Shown here piece by piece: positions 8,932 through 12,839 of a stretch of 12,839 bases of DNA. This DNA is from an uncultured Lachnospiraceae bacterium (GTDB lineage Bacteria > Bacillota_A > Clostridia > Lachnospirales > Lachnospiraceae), in NCBI GenBank assembly GCA_947178085.1, contig CAMWWS010000037.1, positions 1 through 12,839 on the forward strand. Reading direction: 5' to 3'. Every line of letters begins with the position of its first letter. The stretch's first letter is position 1. The notes below the pieces were generated by a model. The model was given only the letters and a program-made list of their open reading frames with translations. It ran no database searches and was not told the DNA's origin. Both the position numbers and the translations under genes were made by a program.

Positions 8932-8947
8932 GGAGTCATAGCAAAAT

Positions 8948-8955
8948 AAGGAGGA
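8948..8955 (+). promoter_or_regulatory. Strong Shine-Dalgarno site that fixes the regulator start
   Basis: AAGGAGGA is 7 nt before ATG 8963. An earlier ATG at 8958 is only 2 nt away, is in another frame and stops after four codons (ATG ATA TGG AGT TAG). Translation therefore starts at 8963. Confidence 0.8.
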
Positions 8956-8962
8956 CCATGAT

Positions 8963-9790
8963 ATGGAGTTAGGTGATAAAATTGCAAACTATAGACAGAT
9001 GCAGAACATGACACAGGAGGATTTGGCAGAAAAACTGGGTATCACGCCTCAGGCAATCTCCAAATGGGAGCGAAACCAAAGCATGCCGGATATCGACACA
9101 TTTGCAAGGCTGTGCATGGTTTTATCTGTGGATGCGAACGAAATGCTGAAAATGACGTGGCAAAACCGGAACGTGTGGCGTGAGCGGCTCAGGGAAGAAC
9201 TGCGGATGGCAGAGCAGCCGGTGGCGCTCTATTTTGGTAAGGATCTGGTCACAGAAGTCTTTTTGAAGCAGCCTTATATGGATTATGTTGAAGAACAGAG
9301 GCTCAGATTAGCAAGATTGGGATTTTGGCTGCCCTTGGTACGTCTCTGTGACCAGACCTACCTAGAACCAAAAGAATTTATGATCCTGTCTTATCACAAA
9401 GTGCTCTATCGCGAAGTGCTTGAAACGGTTGATGAAAATACAGGACAATATATGATATCAAAGATGGCAGATATGGTGATGGACAACTATGCGTATGTTT
9501 TAAACCGTGATATTGTTAAATGCATTGTGGATAGTATGGCAGTTGACTATCCGGCGCTCATAAACAATGTTGTACCGGAGAAAATCTCCTATGCTCTGCT
9601 TCAAAAGGTTATGGTCGGACTTCTCAAGAGGGGAGACTGGCCGTGTTATATGGTGAAGACTATAGAGATTATGGAGGATGAGTTACTTAAAAATCCGGAA
9701 GCCGGAGCAGATGACCTGATCAACGCTGTTGCTGCGGCAATCGAAGGAGATGACAACTATTTCGTGTTCATGAATAACCGTAGAACTTAA
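8963..9790 (+). CDS. XRE helix-turn-helix regulator fused to a FlhA (FHIPEP) cytosolic-like domain
   Basis: The 275-residue protein has no signal peptide or membrane segment. Residues 3-62 are a clear XRE/HTH_3 DNA-binding domain (MTQEDLAEKLGITPQAISKW at 16-35). The rest resembles the cytosolic domain of FlhA, the flagellar type III export gate. RLRLARLGFWLPLVRL (113-128) followed by DQTYLEPKEF (130-139) matches the FlhA pattern R-x-LA-x-ELG-hh-hP-x-hRhRDN-x-xL-x-PNEY. Residues 183-240 (CIVDSMAVDYPALINNVVPE at 187-206, then LLQKVMVGLLKRG) match the FlhA pattern LLD-x-L-x-x-x-xPALVxELVP...LQ-x-VL-x-xLL-x-E. The FlhA part between these blocks, around PAVWI...THL, is largely absent, and so is the whole transmembrane half of FlhA. 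No flagellar or secretion genes are nearby, so this is a regulator that borrowed the fold, not an export component. Likely autoregulator or regulator of the divergent CapA-like/rhamnosidase unit (inference). The HTH call is very sure. The FlhA link is recognition by eye. Confidence 0.8.
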   Translation: MELGDKIANYRQMQNMTQEDLAEKLGITPQAISKWERNQSMPDIDTFARLCMVLSVDANEMLKMTWQNRNVWRERLREELRMAEQPVALYFGKDLVTEVFLKQPYMDYVEEQRLRLARLGFWLPLVRLCDQTYLEPKEFMILSYHKVLYREVLETVDENTGQYMISKMADMVMDNYAYVLNRDIVKCIVDSMAVDYPALINNVVPEKISYALLQKVMVGLLKRGDWPCYMVKTIEIMEDELLKNPEAGADDLINAVAAAIEGDDNYFVFMNNRRT

Positions 9791-9791
9791 G

Positions 9792-9825
9792 CGGAATCCC
9801 TCATTGCCATCGAGGGATTCCGTTT
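9792..9825 (+). terminator. Strong intrinsic terminator between the convergent genes
   Basis: CGGAATCCCTC (9792-9802) and GAGGGATTCCG (9812-9822) form a perfect 11-bp stem with a 9-nt loop, followed by TTTATATT and further T-rich sequence. It starts just after the TAA of the plus-strand regulator. The stem would also form in transcripts of the convergent minus-strand gene, which stops at 9829, but the U-tract on that side is poor. Confidence 0.88.
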
Positions 9826-9828
9826 ATA

Positions 9829-10602
9829 TTATTTATTTAATCCGTTAATTGTAACCGTAAGCCGTGCTAGGCTGTCATTGATTTCCTTGCTGGTTTCCGC
9901 CATACCGCTTGCAAGTTTTTGCACATCAGTTGCAACTACAGCGAATCCCTTACCGGAATCTCCGGCACGTGCCGCTTCAATAGAAGCATTTAACGCCAGC
10001 ATATTCTGACGTGTGCAGAATCCGTTTATCTGAGAAGTGCTTGCAGTAACCCCGTCAATTTCCTCAGCTGCCTTTGCAATACCATCATGCAGCGTTTCCA
10101 ATATGGTAACATTATGTTTTTCCTGATAACAGGAGCGTACAAACATATTAATAACGTCGCCCAAAAGATTTGCTGACGCTTCAATCTTGTCTCGCGACTT
10201 TATGCTTACTTTATGCAAGGCTGTGATATATGCTTCCTCGTCAATTCCCAGTTCTCTGGCCGTAGCGCGGAATTTATCATCATCCGGCTTCTCCGGCAGC
10301 ACCTGACCTCCAATAACGCTGCCAAGCACAGTGCCGTCATTCAGTGTAATAGGAATTCCGAAATCAACCAGACCCGCGTGACAGGAATATACTCCCTGTC
10401 CTTCTTTATCACATTGTTCACATCTTCTGCAGCCTTCTACGCTTCCTCTTGTCAATTTAATACAAAAATCGGTAAAATTATAACATTTGCTTATGTATTT
10501 TCCATCCGTGCCTACCGCAACTGTCGCCAGCCCCGTACTCTTTGCCCAGTTATCCATAATACTTTCAAACTTTTGCATATCGCAAAAATCTTCAATCCTC
10601 AT
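9829..10602 (-). CDS. Soluble PocR-domain sensor with a minimal chemoreceptor signalling tip
   Basis: The 257-residue protein has no membrane segment. Residues about 3-160 look like a PocR-type sensory domain, a PAS-like module known from the propanediol regulator PocR and from many anaerobe sensors. Visible features are a cysteine cluster (Cys47, Cys58, Cys61, Cys64, Cys74, including CRRCEQC), then DFGIPI and [11 protein letters not shown]. Residues about 170-245 match the highly conserved tip of methyl-accepting chemotaxis proteins ([20 protein letters not shown] at 198-217, [14 protein letters not shown] at 218-231), the part that contacts CheA/CheW. The helices on either side are very short: no HAMP, no clear methylation helices. 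The Cys cluster may bind metal or sense redox, which is inference. It has its own promoter and converges on the FlhA-like regulator. No che genes are in the window. ATG 10602 has a GGAAG box about 7 nt upstream. Confidence 0.88.
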   Translation of the reverse strand: MRIEDFCDMQKFESIMDNWAKSTGLATVAVGTDGKYISKCYNFTDFCIKLTRGSVEGCRRCEQCDKEGQGVYSCHAGLVDFGIPITLNDGTVLGSVIGGQVLPEKPDDDKFRATARELGIDEEAYITALHKVSIKSRDKIEASANLLGDVINMFVRSCYQEKHNVTILETLHDGIAKAAEEIDGVTASTSQINGFCTRQNMLALNASIEAARAGDSGKGFAVVATDVQKLASGMAETSKEINDSLARLTVTINGLNK

Positions 10603-10657
10603 TATGCTTCTTCCCTTCTCATGTATTTTTACAAAACACCAACTTTATATACAAATT

Positions 10658-10686
10658 ATTCTAACATCTCTATTTTAAAAAGTAAA
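10658..10686 (-). promoter_or_regulatory. Sigma-A promoter of the PocR/chemoreceptor gene
   Basis: On the minus strand TTTACT (10686-10681), a 17-bp spacer, and TAGAAT (10663-10658) with an upstream TG making an extended -10 (TGTTAGAAT). The leader before ATG 10602 would be about 50 nt. Confidence 0.6.
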
Positions 10687-10710
10687 GATATGTTCTTCGC
10701 GGAAGACGCT

Positions 10711-12615
10711 TTATTTCCCATCATATTTGATTATATCCTCTGTGTATTTCCTTTCCATATCGTGCCTGATTTTCCTGTTTTCAACAGAATCAAAAATGAT
10801 AGAAAAATCATAGTCCTCAGGATATAATTCTGCGGCTGCTACATGGAGTTTTACCCTTTTATGATTAATCCATATCTTTTTATCCGGTAATTGTACTCTT
10901 AGAACACCTTTCTCATTTACCGGCTCACATACAATGCCAATCTTTTTATCCGGATAGACCATAACGCTGTCCCCAAGCTTATATTTTGTACTAAATACCG
11001 CATTACCGTTTTGCTTCTTAATTTTGGATACTTTGCCTGTCTTCTTTTTTTCAATCACTGTATCTTCCTTCAGGAATTTGTAAGCATCGATTGCGGTTTC
11101 GCCATATGCAGCCTTTATTGCAACGCGCAGCATTTCATTAGGCATTCCGAGTCTGTCGGCTATATAGAAAGCACAGCTTTCACCGGCTTCCCCAAGTACC
11201 ATTTGATAGGTCGGCTGCAAAGTTTCTTTATCGAAGGTCATCCTTGCATTAATAATATCCGCTGCCTTATCCGCATATTCCTTAACTTCCGGATAATGTG
11301 TCGTAACAAGGAAAAGAGAACCGCTTTTTCTAAGTTCCTCCAGTATCGCAATGGCGATTCCCATACCTTCCGCCGGGTCTGTTCCTGAACCAAGCTCATC
11401 CATGATTACCAGACTGTCCCCGTTTGCTTCGCTCAACACTTCCAGTACATTTTTTATATGCGATGAAAATGTAGATAAGTTTTCGGCAATATTCTGACCG
11501 TCTCCTATATCACACAGATATGCGTTATTCATACAGATATCCGCCTCTTTGCATGTAACATGAAGGCCGCACTGTGCCATCATGCAATTTAGCATGACCG
11601 TCTTTATCGCTACCGTTTTACCGCCTGTGTTGGGACCGGTTATTATGATTCCCCTGACTCCTTCGCCAATTCTAAATTGCAGGGGGACATTTATACTTTT
11701 ATCCATCAGCGAATGTCTGGCATCTTTTAAAATAATCCGACGCTCCGTATTAATAGTTGGCTCTGCTGCGTCCAAGTCAATGCTCAGCTTACCTTTGGAA
11801 AATATGAAATCCAATTTCTCAATCATTGTTATATTTCCGTTCATCACATCAATTGATGCCGCAACCATTGATGATAATGTATACAAAATACGATATACTT
11901 CATTTTCCTCGCTTATTTTAAGAAGCTGCAGTTCTTCATAATATTTTGCTGCGCCTGTCGGCTCAATAAAAAATGTACTTCCTGTTGCAGACTTATCTAT
12001 AACGCTGCCTGATATTTTCAGTTTGTATTCCTTTTTGACAGGAACGCATACTCTTCCGTTTCGCATCGTGCAGTAATTATCAGCCATACATTCCTTATTA
12101 GAGCGCATAACCTGCTCTGCTTTCTGCTTCATCTGTTCTTCACATTTTATGATCTGACGCCTTATCCGGCATAGTTCCTTTGAGGCATAATCATCTACCA
12201 TCCCACCTCTTATCTGTCCTGATATTTCGCTTCGAAGCTCTTCCAGCGCATCCAGATTTTCCTCATAGTAAGCCAATGGGTTTTCATATACTTTTCCTCT
12301 CTCCAGGTACTCTTTCAAGCGTCTTACTGCCGCCAAAATGGCTTCCACACGCTCCAACTGGTACGGTGTGAGGCAGTCGCCTTTTTCCGCAATAATCATA
12401 ATGTCTTTTATTTCAGTAAGGTTCTGCAAAGGTGGAGTCCCCAGCTTATCCATCAGGCATTTTGCATCCGTTGTGTATTTTAATTCCTTTCTCAGCTCAT
12501 TTTCAGAAAAATACGGCAATGTTTCTCTGATTCTGCTTTTTGCCCAGTCAGTCACCGCTAACGCTTCCCAGATATCTTTTACCTTATCAAATTCAATTTG
12601 TTTCTCTATATTCAT
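10711..12615 (-). CDS. MutS2-like ATPase without the Smr nuclease domain
   Basis: The 634-residue protein has the MutS core (lever/clamp region about 1-290) and an ABC-type MutS ATPase domain (about 300-500). Walker A is GPNTGGKT (327-334, Lys333), the signature region is ENLSTFSSH (378-386), Walker B is VIMDELGSGTDPAEG (403-417, Asp406/Glu407), and the H-loop is TTHYPE (His440). It lacks the mismatch-reading N-terminal domain of true MutS and starts like MutS2. Full MutS2 is about 780 residues and ends in an Smr endonuclease domain. Here a lysine-rich linker (about 520-545) and a small KOW-like beta domain (about 545-590; YKLGDSVMVYPDKKIGIV) are followed only by a charged tail. Such shortened forms occur in Clostridia. 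MutS2 acts on recombination intermediates and stalled ribosomes, but without Smr a cutting role is unlikely. Start ATG 12615 follows AAAGG by 8 nt. It is probably co-transcribed with the permease gene 26 bp upstream. Confidence 0.9.
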   Translation of the reverse strand: MNIEKQIEFDKVKDIWEALAVTDWAKSRIRETLPYFSENELRKELKYTTDAKCLMDKLGTPPLQNLTEIKDIMIIAEKGDCLTPYQLERVEAILAAVRRLKEYLERGKVYENPLAYYEENLDALEELRSEISGQIRGGMVDDYASKELCRIRRQIIKCEEQMKQKAEQVMRSNKECMADNYCTMRNGRVCVPVKKEYKLKISGSVIDKSATGSTFFIEPTGAAKYYEELQLLKISEENEVYRILYTLSSMVAASIDVMNGNITMIEKLDFIFSKGKLSIDLDAAEPTINTERRIILKDARHSLMDKSINVPLQFRIGEGVRGIIITGPNTGGKTVAIKTVMLNCMMAQCGLHVTCKEADICMNNAYLCDIGDGQNIAENLSTFSSHIKNVLEVLSEANGDSLVIMDELGSGTDPAEGMGIAIAILEELRKSGSLFLVTTHYPEVKEYADKAADIINARMTFDKETLQPTYQMVLGEAGESCAFYIADRLGMPNEMLRVAIKAAYGETAIDAYKFLKEDTVIEKKKTGKVSKIKKQNGNAVFSTKYKLGDSVMVYPDKKIGIVCEPVNEKGVLRVQLPDKKIWINHKRVKLHVAAAELYPEDYDFSIIFDSVENRKIRHDMERKYTEDIIKYDGK

Positions 12616-12641
12616 TTCAATAACCTTTCCTTTCTCCCAAC

Positions 12642-12839
12642 CTACGAACTTGCACTATTGTAATGCTTCAGCCCCTGTTTCCAGACGATGCCGGTCATAA
12701 CAGAAAACAATAGTACAACAAATATTCCATACAATGCTGACTGCCACCACATTTCGCCTATGATGCTCTGCACCGGAAATGTTGCCATGATTCCATAGGG
12801 CAGCACCAGATAGAAAATAAACTTATATACGCCGTAAAA
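12642..12839 (-). CDS. ABC-2 type transporter permease, C-terminal end only
   Basis: The frame is open from the window edge (12839) to a TAG at 12642-12644, giving the last 65 residues of a membrane protein. It shows two hydrophobic stretches: one around FIFYLVLPYGIMATFPV, and WQSALYGIFVVLLFSVMTGI. It ends WKQGLKHYNSASS. The LPYGIMATFPVQ segment and the closing W-x-x-GL-x-x-Y-x-SA pattern fit the ABC-2 family permeases formerly listed as DUF990, usually about 260 residues and working with an ATP-binding subunit encoded nearby. The start, the ATPase and the substrate are outside the window. Confidence 0.8.
   Translation of the reverse strand, partial: FYGVYKFIFYLVLPYGIMATFPVQSIIGEMWWQSALYGIFVVLLFSVMTGIVWKQGLKHYNSASS

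Noticed and set aside
8958..8972. ATG at 8958 as start of the regulator, or as a leader peptide
   Set aside because: Only 2 nt from the Shine-Dalgarno box, in a different frame and stopped after four codons.
8963..9790. A true type III secretion or flagellar export component
   Set aside because: The protein has a DNA-binding domain, no membrane segments and no export-apparatus neighbours, so a regulatory role fits better despite the FlhA-like domain.
10694..10706. Possible terminator of the MutS2-like gene (TCTTC-GCG-GAAGA)
   Set aside because: Only a 5-bp stem with a 3-nt loop, and the nearest minus-strand T-run is more than 10 nt away. Too weak to call.
10213..10827. 204-codon plus-strand open frame
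   Set aside because: It is antisense to the PocR/chemoreceptor gene, its promoter and the end of the MutS2-like gene. It has no recognisable domain or convincing ribosome binding site.

Overview
The window looks like a chromosomal segment of an anaerobic Firmicute, most likely a gut Clostridium-type bacterium of the Lachnospiraceae kind. This is inferred from the moderately low GC, the strong AGGAGG-type ribosome binding sites, the sigma-A promoters (TTGAAA/TATAAT), the PocR/chemoreceptor hybrid and the MutS2-like protein without a nuclease domain. No taxonomic search could be run. There are no RNA genes, CRISPR arrays or insertion sequences, and no gene-free stretch reaches 300 bases. Every gene except one is on the minus strand.

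Layout from the right end in the direction of minus-strand transcription. The end of an ABC-2 type permease gene (12642-12839, cut by the window edge) is followed 26 bp later by a MutS2-like ATPase lacking the Smr domain (10711-12615). A separate promoter then drives a small soluble protein with a PocR sensory domain and a minimal chemoreceptor signalling tip (9829-10602). Convergent to it, and separated by a strong intrinsic terminator, is the only plus-strand gene (8963-9790). It encodes an XRE helix-turn-helix regulator whose remaining 210 residues resemble the cytosolic domain of FlhA (FHIPEP), the flagellar type III export gate protein. This fusion is the most unusual item in the window.

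A 246-bp divergent promoter region separates that regulator from a two-gene unit on the minus strand: a membrane-anchored CapA/PgsA-like metallophosphatase-fold protein (7340-8716) and an overlapping 1068-residue GH78 alpha-L-rhamnosidase lipoprotein (4137-7343). Both are predicted to act at the outer face of the membrane and probably work on a cell-surface or environmental rhamnose-containing glycan.

The left third is the carAB operon for carbamoyl phosphate synthesis (pyrimidine and arginine pathways). It has its own extended -10 promoter, carA (2841-4037), an unusual 113-bp carA-carB gap with two strong hairpins, and carB (1-2727), which runs off the window without its last domain.
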